A stretch of DNA of 64,000 nucleotides from JACCXG01 sp963836735. GTDB taxonomy: Bacteria > Acidobacteriota > Vicinamibacteria > Vicinamibacterales > 2-12-FULL-66-21. A model generated the notes under the pieces. That model was not told the origin of the DNA and searched no databases. It saw only the letters and a program-made list of their open reading frames with translations. This document shows, in pieces, positions 29,833 to 39,587 of the stretch. Positions within the stretch are counted from its first letter, which is position 1; the number at the start of each line of letters is the position of its first letter. The stretch spans positions 1 to 64,000 of the forward strand of contig CAWIKP010000003.1 in NCBI GenBank assembly GCA_963836735.1, written 5' to 3'. Position numbers and translations under genes: made by a program.

Positions 29833-29858
29833 AATACAACTATTGGTTAGTTGATTAC
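29831..29858. promoter_or_regulatory. Inverted repeat operator GTAATACAACTA...TTAGTTGATTAC
   Basis: Arms GTAAT-CAACTA and TAGTTG-ATTAC form a near-perfect dyad overlapping the -10 element and start point of the yceI promoter. It lies between the divergent HxlR and YceI genes and is the obvious HxlR binding site. A second, looser TACGTAA pair lies at 29810 and 29856. Confidence 0.65.
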
Positions 29859-29896
29859 GTAATGAATGTCGTTACCCGGAGCCAAGGAGATTGATG

Positions 29897-30454
29897 ATGA
29901 GCGCAGTTGTTCAGCCCGTTACCGGACGCACCACGTGGGCCATCGACCCCGTCCACAGCAGCGTGGAGTTTGCCGTCCGTCACCTGATGATTACGACGGT
30001 CAAGGGCCGGTTCACCGACGTGCAGGGCACGGTCGTGCTGGACGAAGCCACGCCGTCCGCTTCCTCGGCCGACATCACGGTCCAGGTGGCGAGCATCGAC
30101 ACCCGTGAACCCCAGCGCGATGCGCACCTCAAGTCGGCCGACTTCTTCGAGGCGGAGACGTTCCCGACCCTCACCTTCCGCAGCACGTCCGTGCGCAACT
30201 GGGACGCGGACGGCTTCACGCTGATTGGCGATCTGACGATTCACGGCGTGACCCGCGAAGTGGCGCTCGACGTGAAGAACGAAGGGCGGGCCAAGGATCC
30301 GTGGGGCGGCGAGCGCACCGGCTTCACCGCGACCACGAAAATCAAGCGCAGCGAGTTCGGGCTGACCTGGAACCAGTTGCTCGAGACCGGCGGCCTCGCC
30401 GTCAGCGACGACGTGAAGATCTCGCTCGACGTGCAGCTGGTGCTGAAGGCGTAA
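29897..30454 (+). CDS. YceI-family lipid-binding protein
   Basis: A 185-residue lipocalin-like YceI protein, which binds polyisoprenoid or amide lipids in a beta barrel. The family blocks are intact: TTWAIDPVHSSVEFAVRHLM, VKGRFTDVQGTVVLD, RDAHLKSADFFEAETFP and TIHGVTREVALDV. There is no signal peptide, so this member seems cytoplasmic. ATG codons occur at 29894 and 29897 after AAGGAG; spacing favours 29897. It is divergent from the HxlR gene, a pairing often linked to isoprenoid or electrophile stress response. Confidence 0.93.
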   Translation: MSAVVQPVTGRTTWAIDPVHSSVEFAVRHLMITTVKGRFTDVQGTVVLDEATPSASSADITVQVASIDTREPQRDAHLKSADFFEAETFPTLTFRSTSVRNWDADGFTLIGDLTIHGVTREVALDVKNEGRAKDPWGGERTGFTATTKIKRSEFGLTWNQLLETGGLAVSDDVKISLDVQLVLKA

Positions 30455-30462
30455 ACCAGCCA

Positions 30463-30520
30463 GCGGACCGCGGACCAGCGGACCAGCGGACCAGCGGACC
30501 AGCGGACCAGCGGACCAGCG
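30463..30520 (+). repeat. Tandem octamer repeat (GCGGACCA, about seven copies)
   Basis: Seven near-identical head-to-tail copies of GCGGACCA fill most of the 68-bp gap between the convergent YceI and membrane-protein stops. Unit length and uniformity suggest slippage expansion of a spacer word rather than a functional array; there are no spacers. Confidence 0.8.
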
Positions 30521-30522
30521 AG

Positions 30523-31854
30523 CTACGCAGGAACAACGAACCCGATATTCGCCGTCCCCAGGGCCGAGAGCAGCAGCGTGGTCACGACCACGAGCGCGAT
30601 CGCCTGGGGACGGCGTGTCTGTGCGCAGACCCAGGCGGCGGGAATCTGGAGGAAACAGGCAAGGAAGATCCACAGCCGGATCACCTCGCCCCTGTTGATC
30701 CCGATCAGATCGATGGCGGCAACGGCGGCGAGCACCGCAAGCGTCAGGAGCGTCACCGGCCGCATGAAACGTTCGCGGAGCGTGCCGGGCTCCCGAAGTC
30801 CGAGCGCGAGCGCTCCGGCAATCAGCACGGTCTGGCACGCGCCGATGCCGAAGAAGAACTCGATCAGGTTGGCGCGGACCCAGATGTCGTAGGGACGCCG
30901 TTCGATCGCGTTGAACTCGAGCGCGTGGGCACGCACCGCCCGAAAGCCGGTCACCAGGTCGAATCCCCAGACCTGGTGCACGACGACGGCGCACACCACG
31001 AAGGTCGCCAGTGCCGCAGCCGTATGGGCTGCGAGCTGCGACCACCTGAGCTCGCCGCGGGACGCGGCCGCGAACGCCAGCGCGCCGAACAGCAGTCCGA
31101 GGACGAGCGGCAGCGGTTCGAAGAACACCACCACATACAGCATCACGCCGATCGCCACGGCCCAGCCGAGTCGGGCTGTCTTCACCCACTCGACAATCAG
31201 ACAGGCCAGGGCCAGCACGATCACCGGCGTGAGCGTGTTCATCAGCGGGAAGAAGAACAGCTTCGCCGGCACGAACAGGTAGAGGATCGCCGAGGAGAGC
31301 GCCGTGGTGTGGTCCTCGAACAGCCGGCGGACGAATCGATACATCAGCAGCGCGCCGAGATTCGACAGCATCACCACGATCCACGGCAGCACGGCCGGGC
31401 TGACCGTGAAGAGCTCGAGCCCGTACATCAGCACCAGCTTCCCCGGCATGTTGCTCTGGGCGTGAAGCGGCATTCCTTCGCGGGCCTGCACGAACGACGA
31501 CAGCACGGCGCCGAGCGGCTGCTGGAGCGTCACGGTGTAGAAGGAATTGGCGCCGGGGCTGACGAAGATGCTTTCGAACGAGAAAAGCGTCAGCGAGCGC
31601 AGGGCGGCCTGAACCGCAGTGGCCAGCGCGATCCAGGTCAGGACCAGCAACCACTCCCCCGCCGCCGAGCGCGGTGCGCGCAGCCGCAGCAGCGCCAGCA
31701 CCGGGAGGCTGACGCCGAGTGCGGCCAGAAAGGGCTTGATCGTCAGCGGCTGGACGTAGCGGTAGTGCCAGCGTCCCTGGGGGGAACCCAGTAGTAGCGC
31801 CTCGGTTGCGACCGCGTAACAGAGGACCGCGGCCACCAGCGTGGACGCCAACAC
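30523..31854 (-). CDS. Polytopic membrane protein, GT-C glycosyltransferase-like
   Basis: A 443-residue protein with about ten hydrophobic helices (such as LALATAVQAALR, LSSAILYLFVPAKLFFFPL, VMLYVVVFFEPLPLVLGLLFG and ATFVVCAVVVHQVW). A luminal segment with FESIFVSPGANSFYTVTL follows the first few helices, resembling the large first loop of GT-C transferases that use lipid-linked sugars, but I do not see a clear catalytic Asp/Glu pair. The GTG at 31854 is the first start in frame; the frame stays open upstream (reading RRAWIWVLAS) without ATG, so the true start may lie there. It follows the YCII gene by 100 bp on the same strand. Confidence 0.6.
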   Translation of the reverse strand: MLASTLVAAVLCYAVATEALLLGSPQGRWHYRYVQPLTIKPFLAALGVSLPVLALLRLRAPRSAAGEWLLVLTWIALATAVQAALRSLTLFSFESIFVSPGANSFYTVTLQQPLGAVLSSFVQAREGMPLHAQSNMPGKLVLMYGLELFTVSPAVLPWIVVMLSNLGALLMYRFVRRLFEDHTTALSSAILYLFVPAKLFFFPLMNTLTPVIVLALACLIVEWVKTARLGWAVAIGVMLYVVVFFEPLPLVLGLLFGALAFAAASRGELRWSQLAAHTAAALATFVVCAVVVHQVWGFDLVTGFRAVRAHALEFNAIERRPYDIWVRANLIEFFFGIGACQTVLIAGALALGLREPGTLRERFMRPVTLLTLAVLAAVAAIDLIGINRGEVIRLWIFLACFLQIPAAWVCAQTRRPQAIALVVVTTLLLSALGTANIGFVVPA

Positions 31855-31954
31855 CCAGATCCACGCACGCCGGTCCGCCGGCAGCGAGGGAACGCTGCCG
31901 GCGGGAGGTCGAGTCTGTGCCGTAGGGTCCGTTCCTGCCGTCCTCCCCGGCCGT

Positions 31955-32314
31955 TTACGCCGGCGCTCCGAGCTCCATCACGGGCCGAATCTCGATGGTG
32001 CCGAGCCGAACCGATGGAATGCGCGCCGCGATCCCGATCGCTTCGTCCAGATCCCGCGCGTCGATCATGTAATAGCCGCCGAGCTGTTCCTGGGTCTCCG
32101 CGAACGGCCCGTCGGTGACCAGCTGCTTGTCGTTCCTGATTCTCACGCTGGTCGCGTTGGCGATCGGCTGCAGCGGAGCCCCCGAGATGTACTGCCCCGA
32201 CTTGCGGATGCTGTCGCTGAACGCCATGTATTCGCCGAACAGCTTCTGCTGCTCGGTCGCCCCCATCTTCGCCCACACCTGCTCATCGTCGTAAATCAGC
32301 AGCATGTACTTCAT
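31955..32314 (-). CDS. YCII-related / DGPF-domain protein
   Basis: A 119-residue protein with the standard opening MKYMLLIYDDEQVWAKM and the DGPF motif in LVTDGPFAETQEQLGGYYMI, followed by ARDLDEAIGIAARIP. YCII-like small proteins are common in Acidobacteriota and Actinobacteria, often beside ECF sigma factors, but none is adjacent here. Catalytic activity is unproven. It is transcribed on the minus strand, 88 bp downstream of the end of the outer-membrane receptor gene. Confidence 0.92.
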   Translation of the reverse strand: MKYMLLIYDDEQVWAKMGATEQQKLFGEYMAFSDSIRKSGQYISGAPLQPIANATSVRIRNDKQLVTDGPFAETQEQLGGYYMIDARDLDEAIGIAARIPSVRLGTIEIRPVMELGAPA

Positions 32315-32402
32315 TCGCGAACCTCCACGGCTTTGTCGAACGGCCGGAGCGCGGATCGACAGCCGGCGGCAAGAAAAATAGCGCGGACCCGGGGACCGGC
32401 AA

Positions 32403-35099
32403 TCAGAACATGAGCCTGAAGCCGAGATGCACCGATCGCGGCGGCTGGACGGCCGTCGACGCGCGAAACGCCAGGCCGGTGACCTCGTCCTCTTCCACCT
32501 CGTTGTTCGTGTTCAGCAGATTGAAGACGTCGAGGACGAGGGCGCCGCGGCGGCCGCCCAGGTCGAACGCCCGTTCGAGCCGGGTGTCGAGGGTGAAGGC
32601 GTAGGTGTAGCGGGTCAGGCCGCGGGGAAGCGCCGGAACGAAGTCGGCGCCCTGGTTCAGGTCGCTGGCAATCACGACGCGGGAGAAATGCTGTCCGTCC
32701 TGGTAGCGGGCCGCGCTGCCGCCGCGCAGGCCGTAGGGCAGCTGGTACATCGCCGACCACTTGACGACGTAGCCCCGTTCGAAGAAGAGCCGGCCGCGGG
32801 CGAACGTCTCGGCATTCGGCTCGCTGAACACTTCCCCGATGACTCCCTGATCGTTCTCGTCGGGACGGTACCCGCGGTTTCCGCCGATGCCCTCGGATTT
32901 GTGCGCGGTGGCGCCGATCAGCATGCCCCATCGGCCGTCATAGACGCGCTCGAACACGAGGTCCAGGCCGTGATCGCGGGCTGAATTGCCGTCGACGTTC
33001 TGCAGGACGTAGGTGTCCTTCCCGAAGCTGCCGGGCAGCCGGTTGAAGATCGGCAGCAGTTGATCGTCGGCGTCGACCAGCTGGTCGAGGGCCTTGTCCT
33101 CGACGTGAGTCAGCGAGTAGTTCGGGTAGACGTTCACCGAGTTGACAGGCTGAATCAGGTTGTAGTGCCGGCGGTCCGTGCCGCCGAGGCGCAGCACCAT
33201 CGTGTCGGTGAGACGTGTCTGGAGCGCCGCCCGGATCTCGTGCATCCGCGGCGCCGACAGATCGTCGGCGATCGTATTGGGCTGCCCGAGGGCGCAGCAC
33301 GGACCAACCGCCGAGAGCACGATCCCGCCCTCACCCTTCTGCAGCTGGCCGTCCAGGTTGACATCGTTCCAGCGACGAACGACACCGGTCAGGCTGTGAG
33401 GATCGCCCCAGGCGAGGTAGTTCAGCGGCAGCCGCGACGCATAGCGCGCATATCCCGCAAGGAACGTCAGGCGTCCGTTCGAGAGCGCGCGGTAGGTCCC
33501 GAGAATGCTCGGGGACAACGCGCTCCAGGCGATATGGCCACCCACGCCACCGCGCGAGGCATTGGACATCGTCGCCCGCAGGCCGAGGTCCAGGTCCACG
33601 CGCGGATGAACGGCGACCTCGTCGGTCGCCCACAGCGTGAGCTCGTTCCCGCTCCAGTGTGAGGATTCGCCGTCGCTGGTGTATTCCCAGACTCGCGCCG
33701 GCGTGCCGTCCACGAGCTCGCCGATGAACGAGGCTCCCGGTGCCTGGCGCGTGGACGAGGTCCACGATCCGCTGACCCCGATTGCGGTCTGGTTTCGGAG
33801 CCCGACCACGTTGATCGGGCGGGGCTCCCCGCGCCACTGCAGCGAGGTCCGCTGCCGCGTGCTCTGACCCGCAACCGCGAGCTCGTACGGCGGGCCGTCC
33901 CTGAGCCGTTCCATGGTGCCGGTGACCGGCGTCCCGGCCAGCGCGGGATCGGTCGTCGCGAAGCCGTAGGTGAGATTCGCGGACCAGGCCATCCCGGCAC
34001 GGGTGGCCCGATTCCAGGTGGTCGAGATCACCGTCGACAGATCGCGTTGCTGCAGCGAGGGATCCACGAGCATCGCGCGGCCGGCCACCGGGAACGACAG
34101 GCGATCGGTCTGGGCGAACAGCCGCACGTCATCCCCCGCCGCCGTCCGGTAACTCAGGTGCGTCGAAAGGCTCACCACATCGCTCTTCAGCGGCACCTCG
34201 TCGTTGCGCTCGAGCCGCGACGACTCGCCGAGCGCGCCGGCGAACTGGAGTCCGAGCCGCGGCGTGATCGGACCGCTGGCCACGAAGGTGCCGCTGCCAG
34301 CGCTGCGGAGCCGGCCGATCGAGCTGGCTTCCGGAAGCGGGTTGACGGATTGGAACGCCGGCGGCGAGATGTCGAACTGCAGCGTGCGCTGCCATTTCGC
34401 CGAGGGCAGGCGCGGGATCAGAGTCACCGCCGTGCCCGCGCCATACGTGTCGGGAGGCATGCCGGCCGTGGCCACGTTGATCGCCTGAAGCGCGTCCAGG
34501 TTGGGATACAACATCGCGTAGCCCGTCCGGTCGGGATCCGTGATGTCCGCATCGCCGACCTTGAACGTCGTCTGGGTCCACGACGCGCCGGAGGCTCCGA
34601 GCCGCTGCGGTTCCGGGTACGCACCGCCCCCTTCCATCCGCTCGGTGACGACCAGCGGGTCGCTGCGCTCAATCAGGCCGTAGACGCCTCCGCTCTGCGG
34701 AAGCAACTCGATCATCGTGGAGTCGAACCGGGTGCCGTACGCGGATCGATCCCGGGCCGCGATCCGCACGTCACGTGAATCCGGTCCCGACGCCGAGCTG
34801 AGGACCGTGACGGTCACCTCGTCGCCGGAAGCCACTTCGACGCGCCGTTCGACGCTGCCGGAGATCAGCCGGTAGGTGCCCGGGGGAACCATCCGGAACC
34901 GCACGCTCTCGCCTCCCTGGACGTCGGCGGTCCAGGACTGCGCGGGATCGGCGAGCGCCAGCAGCTGAATCGGGATCTTGAACGGCGCGATCCCGTCCGC
35001 GGGAGGGTCGACCCGGATCTCAACCGTCGCGGTGGAGCCCTGAGCGAAGAGATTGGCGGCCGGAAAACAACAAAAGAGCGCAATGAGCGCCGCACACAC
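32403..35099 (-). CDS. TonB-dependent receptor-like outer-membrane protein
   Basis: An 898-residue protein with a signal peptide (ALIALFCCFPAANLFAQ), an N-terminal carboxypeptidase-regulatory-like beta domain (residues ~20-115), a plug-like region (about 120-230, including DADITDPDRTGYAMLYPN and IPRLPSAKW), and a long beta-barrel ending in SVHLGFRLMF with the terminal aromatic residue expected for outer-membrane insertion. No TonB box is obvious. The first in-frame start is GTG at 35099; an out-of-frame ATG at 35138 would give a longer leader if one base were lost, so the 5' end is uncertain. It lies downstream of the PQQ-propeller gene. Confidence 0.8.
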   Translation of the reverse strand: MCAALIALFCCFPAANLFAQGSTATVEIRVDPPADGIAPFKIPIQLLALADPAQSWTADVQGGESVRFRMVPPGTYRLISGSVERRVEVASGDEVTVTVLSSASGPDSRDVRIAARDRSAYGTRFDSTMIELLPQSGGVYGLIERSDPLVVTERMEGGGAYPEPQRLGASGASWTQTTFKVGDADITDPDRTGYAMLYPNLDALQAINVATAGMPPDTYGAGTAVTLIPRLPSAKWQRTLQFDISPPAFQSVNPLPEASSIGRLRSAGSGTFVASGPITPRLGLQFAGALGESSRLERNDEVPLKSDVVSLSTHLSYRTAAGDDVRLFAQTDRLSFPVAGRAMLVDPSLQQRDLSTVISTTWNRATRAGMAWSANLTYGFATTDPALAGTPVTGTMERLRDGPPYELAVAGQSTRQRTSLQWRGEPRPINVVGLRNQTAIGVSGSWTSSTRQAPGASFIGELVDGTPARVWEYTSDGESSHWSGNELTLWATDEVAVHPRVDLDLGLRATMSNASRGGVGGHIAWSALSPSILGTYRALSNGRLTFLAGYARYASRLPLNYLAWGDPHSLTGVVRRWNDVNLDGQLQKGEGGIVLSAVGPCCALGQPNTIADDLSAPRMHEIRAALQTRLTDTMVLRLGGTDRRHYNLIQPVNSVNVYPNYSLTHVEDKALDQLVDADDQLLPIFNRLPGSFGKDTYVLQNVDGNSARDHGLDLVFERVYDGRWGMLIGATAHKSEGIGGNRGYRPDENDQGVIGEVFSEPNAETFARGRLFFERGYVVKWSAMYQLPYGLRGGSAARYQDGQHFSRVVIASDLNQGADFVPALPRGLTRYTYAFTLDTRLERAFDLGGRRGALVLDVFNLLNTNNEVEEDEVTGLAFRASTAVQPPRSVHLGFRLMF

Positions 35100-35111
35100 C
35101 GGTCGGTGTGC
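35090..35111. repeat. Inverted repeat CGCACACACCG/CGGTGTGCG at the receptor start
   Basis: Two G/T- and A/C-rich arms separated by GT overlap the GTG start of the outer-membrane receptor gene at 35099. It could be an operator or a translation-control hairpin. Confidence 0.4.
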
Positions 35112-35237
35112 GACCGGCGCACAAACGTGTCAGCGTCATAAGTGGTGAACAGGGATCAGTCGCAGCCTCTGAGCGCGCGGGATTATTTCACACTCCCGGC
35201 CCAGCCGTTTGAAAAACCGCGAGAGGCGCTGGCCGGG

Positions 35238-36549
35238 TCAGCCGAGATCGACCGACATCAGGCTGCGCCGATCGCGCAGGTAGAGGCGGGTTCCGACGAG
35301 CACCGGTGGCGTCCACGACAGCTCCGTGAGAAGCGGCGCCTTGCTCGCGATCTTGAAGCCCTGGGGAGATGGATAGGCAATCATCAACGCCCCGTTCTGA
35401 TCGAGCGTGATCAGCTTCTGATCCGCCCAGACGAACGTTGCCTTTTCGATGCTGCGTTCCTGCCAGTGAATCTTGCCGCTCCGCACGTCGACGGCACTGA
35501 GGATCGCCTGGCTCCCTTTCCCGCCGCTCGAGAAGTAGAGCGCGTCGCCGACCTGCATCGCGTTGCCGTGGTGCAGCCGCAGCCTGACCGAGCTCCACAG
35601 CTCCGAGGCGGTGGTCTGCATGCCGTTTCGCTTCAGTTCGACGACCTTGGCGCCGCCGCCGTACTCCGACGAGATGAACAAGAGATTCCCGGGACACCAA
35701 ACCGGCGTGGCGACGGCGATCGAGTAGTCGGCCTTGAACGGCGTCATCCACTGCATATCGCCATTGTTCGGATTGATGCCGATCAGCGCGCCGTCGAGCA
35801 GCACAGCCATCTGCTCGAGACCGCCGACGTCGATCAGGATCGGCGACGAATAGACGTTGCCCAGGTCGTTCTTCGACCACGCCGTCGACCCGTCAGCCTG
35901 ACGGAACGCCATCACTGCCCGGCCCTTCCCCCCGACCGGGACGACGACCGTGTCGCGGAACGCGATCGGGCTGGACGAGTAGCCGTACATCAGCTGCGAG
36001 CCGTGATGGTCGCTCCAGAGCTGCTGCGTCCAGAGCACCTTGCCGGATTTCTTGTCGAGACACTGCAGCCGGCCCGCCACACCGGTCGTGAACAGCCGAT
36101 CGCCGGCGATCAACGGTGACGAATAGGGACCGTTGCCCATTTCGGGCGCATCGCTCTGGAAGGTCATCGGAGTGACGTGTTCCCAGAGGGTCTGCCCCGT
36201 TTCCGCATTCGCGGCGAGGACGACCTCCTCACGGGACTTGCCGTACATCGTGTACAGCACGCCGTTCTCGACGACCGGCGCTGAATACCCTTCGCCGAGC
36301 GCGCGCTTCCAGACCACGCGCGGGCCGGTCGCGCGGCCAGACGTCCTTGAGTCCTGTCGCATCGGTCTGGAAGTTCCGCTTCGGTCCGCCCCACTGCGTC
36401 CAGGCCACACCGGGCGCGGCCGCGGGAGCCGGTTTGGCGGCGGCGGTCTTCGGTGCGGGCTTGGCGGCGCGCCCTCGCTGGAAGGCGTCGAGTGATCGGG
36501 TGAACGCAGGAGCCGTCAGCGCCAGGGCCAGGAACGTTCGTCGATCCAT
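35238..36549 (-). CDS. PQQ-like beta-propeller protein with TAT-type leader (one frameshift)
   Basis: The start ATG at 36549 gives MDRRTFLALALTAPAFTRSL, a twin-arginine leader, followed by an Ala/Pro/Lys-rich linker (KPAPKTAAAKPAPAAAPG) and a seven-to-eight-bladed PQQ-like propeller. Examples are AANAETGQTLWEHVTPM, CLDKKSGKVLWTQQLW and AVDVRSGKIHWQER. One extra base between about 36320 and 36350 separates leader and propeller; correction gives 436 residues. Such proteins often are quinone-independent scaffolds rather than enzymes. It lies between the P-type ATPase and the outer-membrane receptor, all on the same strand. Confidence 0.75.
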
Positions 36550-36660
36550 CTCAGCGTCTCCCAGGAATCCGGTGGCTTTTAGACACCAATCCGGCGCATT
36601 CGGCCTCCGGCGCGACACAGGATACGGCACACGACTGGGGCGAACGCTGGGACGAAATGC

Positions 36661-39102
36661 TCAGCCGAGCGACAACCTCCTGAGCCTCAATGCGTTGACG
36701 ATCACCGAGACGGAGCTGAACGTCATCGCCGCGCTGGCAATCATCGGGCTCAACAGGAGCCCGAACCACGGATACAGAATCCCCGCCGCGATGGGGACCC
36801 CGGCGATGTTGTAGATGAACGCAAAAAACAGGTTCTGCCGGATGTTGCGCAGCGTCGCCCGGCTCAGTTTCCGCGCCCGCCAGATGCCGCGGATGTCACC
36901 TCGCAGGAGCGTGATGTCAGCGCTCTCGATCGCCACGTCGGTGCCGGTGCCCATCGCGATGCCGACGTCCGCCCGCGCGAGCGCCGGAGCGTCGTTGATG
37001 CCGTCACCCGCCATCGCGACGCGCTGCCCGGAGGCCTGCAGCCGCTCAATCGCGGCCGCCTTCTGATCGGGCAGCACCTCGGCCTCGATTTGTTCGATGG
37101 CGAGCGCTCGACCAACGGCCTCCGCCGTCATGCGGCTGTCGCCCGTGAGCATCACGATCTTCACGCCGTCGCGGCGAAGCGCCTCGATCGCCTCGCGAGC
37201 TCCCGGCTTGAGCGGATCGGCGAACCCGAGCAGCCCGGCGGGCCGTCCGTCCACGGCAACGAAGATGACCGTCTGTCCTGCCGTCCTCGGAGCGTCCGCC
37301 CGTTCCGCCAGGGCGCCCGGATCGACGCCGCCCGCAATCAGGTAGCTGCGGTTCCCAATGACGACGCGCCGGCCGTCGACTGTGCCGCTCACGCCTAGCC
37401 CCGTCTGGGATTTGAAGTCGGTGACAGGACGAAGCGGAATTCCTCGCGCCCGCGCTCCCGCGACGACCGCGCCGGCCAGCGGGTGCTCGCTGACGTGCTC
37501 GAGGCTTGCGGCGAGCGTGAGAAGTGACGTGTCGTCGAAGCCGGGTGCGGGCTCGACGCTGACGAGCGCCGGCTTCCCTTCCGTCAGCGTCCCTGTCTTG
37601 TCGACGACAACGGTCGTTACGCGTTCGAGAATCTCGAGGGCTTCCGCGTTGCGGATCAGGACTCCGGCTTCCGCGCCGCGGCCCGTGCCGACCATGATTG
37701 ACATCGGCGTGGCGAGGCCGAGCGCGCACGGGCAGGCGATGATGAGCACGGCAACCGCGCTGACGAGCGCATGGGCCAGGCGGGGCTCCGGTCCGAACGC
37801 GGCCCACACCAGGAAGGACACCAGCGCCGTCACGATTACCGCCGGCACGAAGATCCCCGACACGGTATCGGCCAGGCGTTGGATGGGCGCGCGAGACCGC
37901 TGCGCCTCGCTGACCATCCTGACGATCTGTGCGAGCAGCGTATCTGCGCCGACCCGTTCCGCCCTCATGACGAAGGCGCCGGTGCCATTGACGGTTCCCC
38001 CGGTGACCGGGCTGCCTGGGTCCTTCTCCACCGGAATCGGCTCGCCGGTGACCATCGATTCGTCGATCGCTGTCGTCCCCTCGAGCACGACGCCATCTAC
38101 AGGTATTCGTTCACCGGGCCTCACGCGGAGACGGTCCGCGACATTTACCTGCTCGAGCGGCACCTCGTGCTCGTGCCCTGCGGGATCGATGACGTGCGCC
38201 GTCGGCGGCGCGAGGCTCAACAGGTTGCGGATCGCTGCACCGGTCCGGCTGCGCGCCCGCAGTTCCAGAACCTGGCCGAGCAGCACCAGCACCACGATGA
38301 CCGCCGCCGGCTCGAAGTAGACCGCCACCTCTTCTCCCATGCGGAACGAGCCGGGGAAGAGACCCGGCGCGAGCGTCGCGACGACGCTGTAGCCGTAGGC
38401 GGCGCCGACACCCAGTGCGATCAGGGTGAACATGTTGAGGTGGCGGGTGACCACGGACCGCCACCCGCGCTCGAAAAACGGCCATCCCCCCCAGATCACG
38501 ACCGGCGTCGCCAGTGCCAGCTCGATCCAGTTCCGCAGGCCATGACCGCTCAGCGTGCCGAGCGGATCGCGGGGCAGCAGCTCGGAGATCATGAAGGCCA
38601 GGATCGGCGCCGTCAGCATCAGACACACGCGGAATCGCCGCGTCATGTCTTCCAGCTCGTGGTTGCGCTCCTCGATCGTCACGACGCGCGGCTCGAGCGC
38701 CATGCCGCAGATCGGACACGAGCCCGGCTGATCGCGAACGATCTCCGGATGCATCGGGCAGGTCCACGTGGTCGTGGTGGTTGGAGGGCGAGGGGTCGCG
38801 GGCTCGAGTGCCATCCCGCATTTCGGGCACGCTCCGGGATGATCCTGACGAACCTCGGGATCCATCGGGCAGACGTACTCGCCCGCCTGGCTCACCTGGG
38901 CCGGGGCTGTCGCAGCGGCGCCTAGAAAGGTTTCGGGCGCAGCCTTGAACCGCTCGAGGCAGGACCGGGCGCAGAAGTGATAGGTGGTCCCGCGATACTC
39001 GTAATGCCCCGCCGCGGTTGCCGGGTTCACCCGCATGCCGCAGACGGGATCGATCACCGTGCCGGGTTGCACGAGCAGGTTCCTGCCTTTCCTGGGTTCC
39101 AT
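36661..39102 (-). CDS. copA: Copper-translocating P1B-type ATPase with YHS and metal-binding modules
   Basis: An 813-residue heavy-metal exporting ATPase of the inner membrane. The N-terminus has a YHS-type metal domain (DPVCGMRVNPATAAGHYEYR ... HFCARSCLERFK) and two CPMxPE-type heavy-metal-binding modules (YVCPMDPEVRQDHPGACPKCG and WTCPMHPEIVRDQPGSCPICG). The transport motif CPC is in IIACPCALGLATP, the phosphorylation site is DKTGTLTEGKP, the actuator motif is TGEPIPVEKDPG, and the hinge is MAGDGINDAPALARADVG. The ATG at 39102 lies seven bases after the MerR stop, so the two form an operon under the promoter at 39588-39618. Copper(I) is the most likely substrate; silver is possible. Confidence 0.93.
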   Translation of the reverse strand: MEPRKGRNLLVQPGTVIDPVCGMRVNPATAAGHYEYRGTTYHFCARSCLERFKAAPETFLGAAATAPAQVSQAGEYVCPMDPEVRQDHPGACPKCGMALEPATPRPPTTTTTWTCPMHPEIVRDQPGSCPICGMALEPRVVTIEERNHELEDMTRRFRVCLMLTAPILAFMISELLPRDPLGTLSGHGLRNWIELALATPVVIWGGWPFFERGWRSVVTRHLNMFTLIALGVGAAYGYSVVATLAPGLFPGSFRMGEEVAVYFEPAAVIVVLVLLGQVLELRARSRTGAAIRNLLSLAPPTAHVIDPAGHEHEVPLEQVNVADRLRVRPGERIPVDGVVLEGTTAIDESMVTGEPIPVEKDPGSPVTGGTVNGTGAFVMRAERVGADTLLAQIVRMVSEAQRSRAPIQRLADTVSGIFVPAVIVTALVSFLVWAAFGPEPRLAHALVSAVAVLIIACPCALGLATPMSIMVGTGRGAEAGVLIRNAEALEILERVTTVVVDKTGTLTEGKPALVSVEPAPGFDDTSLLTLAASLEHVSEHPLAGAVVAGARARGIPLRPVTDFKSQTGLGVSGTVDGRRVVIGNRSYLIAGGVDPGALAERADAPRTAGQTVIFVAVDGRPAGLLGFADPLKPGAREAIEALRRDGVKIVMLTGDSRMTAEAVGRALAIEQIEAEVLPDQKAAAIERLQASGQRVAMAGDGINDAPALARADVGIAMGTGTDVAIESADITLLRGDIRGIWRARKLSRATLRNIRQNLFFAFIYNIAGVPIAAGILYPWFGLLLSPMIASAAMTFSSVSVIVNALRLRRLSLG

Positions 39103-39109
39103 GGCTGCC

Positions 39110-39565
39110 TCAATCCGCCGTGCCGCTATCCGCCAGATCATCGAGGATCGGGCAGTCGGGCCGCTCGTCGCCGCGGCAGTGATCGACGAGGTGCTCGAGC
39201 GTGCGACGGAGGTTCTGCATCTCGGCGATCCGCCGATCGAGGTCGCTGATGTGTGCCTGCGCAATGCGACGTACCTCGGCGCTCGCGCGGCGACGGTTCC
39301 GCCACAATCCCAGCAGACGGCTCACATCGGTCATCGAAAAACCGAGGTCGCGCGCGCGGCGGATGAAACGCAGCGTGTGGACGTCGGCTTCGTCGTAAAG
39401 GCGGTAGCCTCCCATCGTGCGCTGCGCCCGCTTCAGCAGACCGAGCGTCTCGTAGTGCCGGATCATCTTTGCGGAGGCGCCCGAGGCCTTTGCCGCTTCG
39501 CCGATGTTCATCAGGCCGGCCCGCCTGGCGTCGGCGAGCTCGATCACTGCTCCCCTGCGGGTCAT
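39110..39565 (-). CDS. MerR-family metal-responsive regulator (CueR-like)
   Basis: A 151-residue MerR protein. The winged helix is LMNIGEAAKASGASAKMIRHY (about 18-38), followed by ETLGLLKRAQRTMGGYRLYD. The dimerisation helix is at 70-115, and the C-terminal loop has C(RGDERPD)C, the two cysteines that bind Cu(I) or a similar monovalent metal in CueR-type members. The ATG at 39565 has GAGGA eight bases upstream; a second ATG at 39511 matches the usual family start. It precedes the copper ATPase gene and has its own 19-bp-spacer promoter, so autoregulation is expected. Confidence 0.9.
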   Translation of the reverse strand: MTRRGAVIELADARRAGLMNIGEAAKASGASAKMIRHYETLGLLKRAQRTMGGYRLYDEADVHTLRFIRRARDLGFSMTDVSRLLGLWRNRRRASAEVRRIAQAHISDLDRRIAEMQNLRRTLEHLVDHCRGDERPDCPILDDLADSGTAD

Positions 39566-39587
39566 CGTCCATTTCCTCGTGCCATCC

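Noticed and set aside
30463..30520. Tandem repeat considered as a CRISPR array
   Set aside because: The unit is 8 bp with no unique spacers and no cas genes nearby.
30301..31794. 497-codon open frame opposite the polytopic membrane protein
   Set aside because: Composition is Arg/Gln/His-rich without domains, a typical shadow of a hydrophobic gene.
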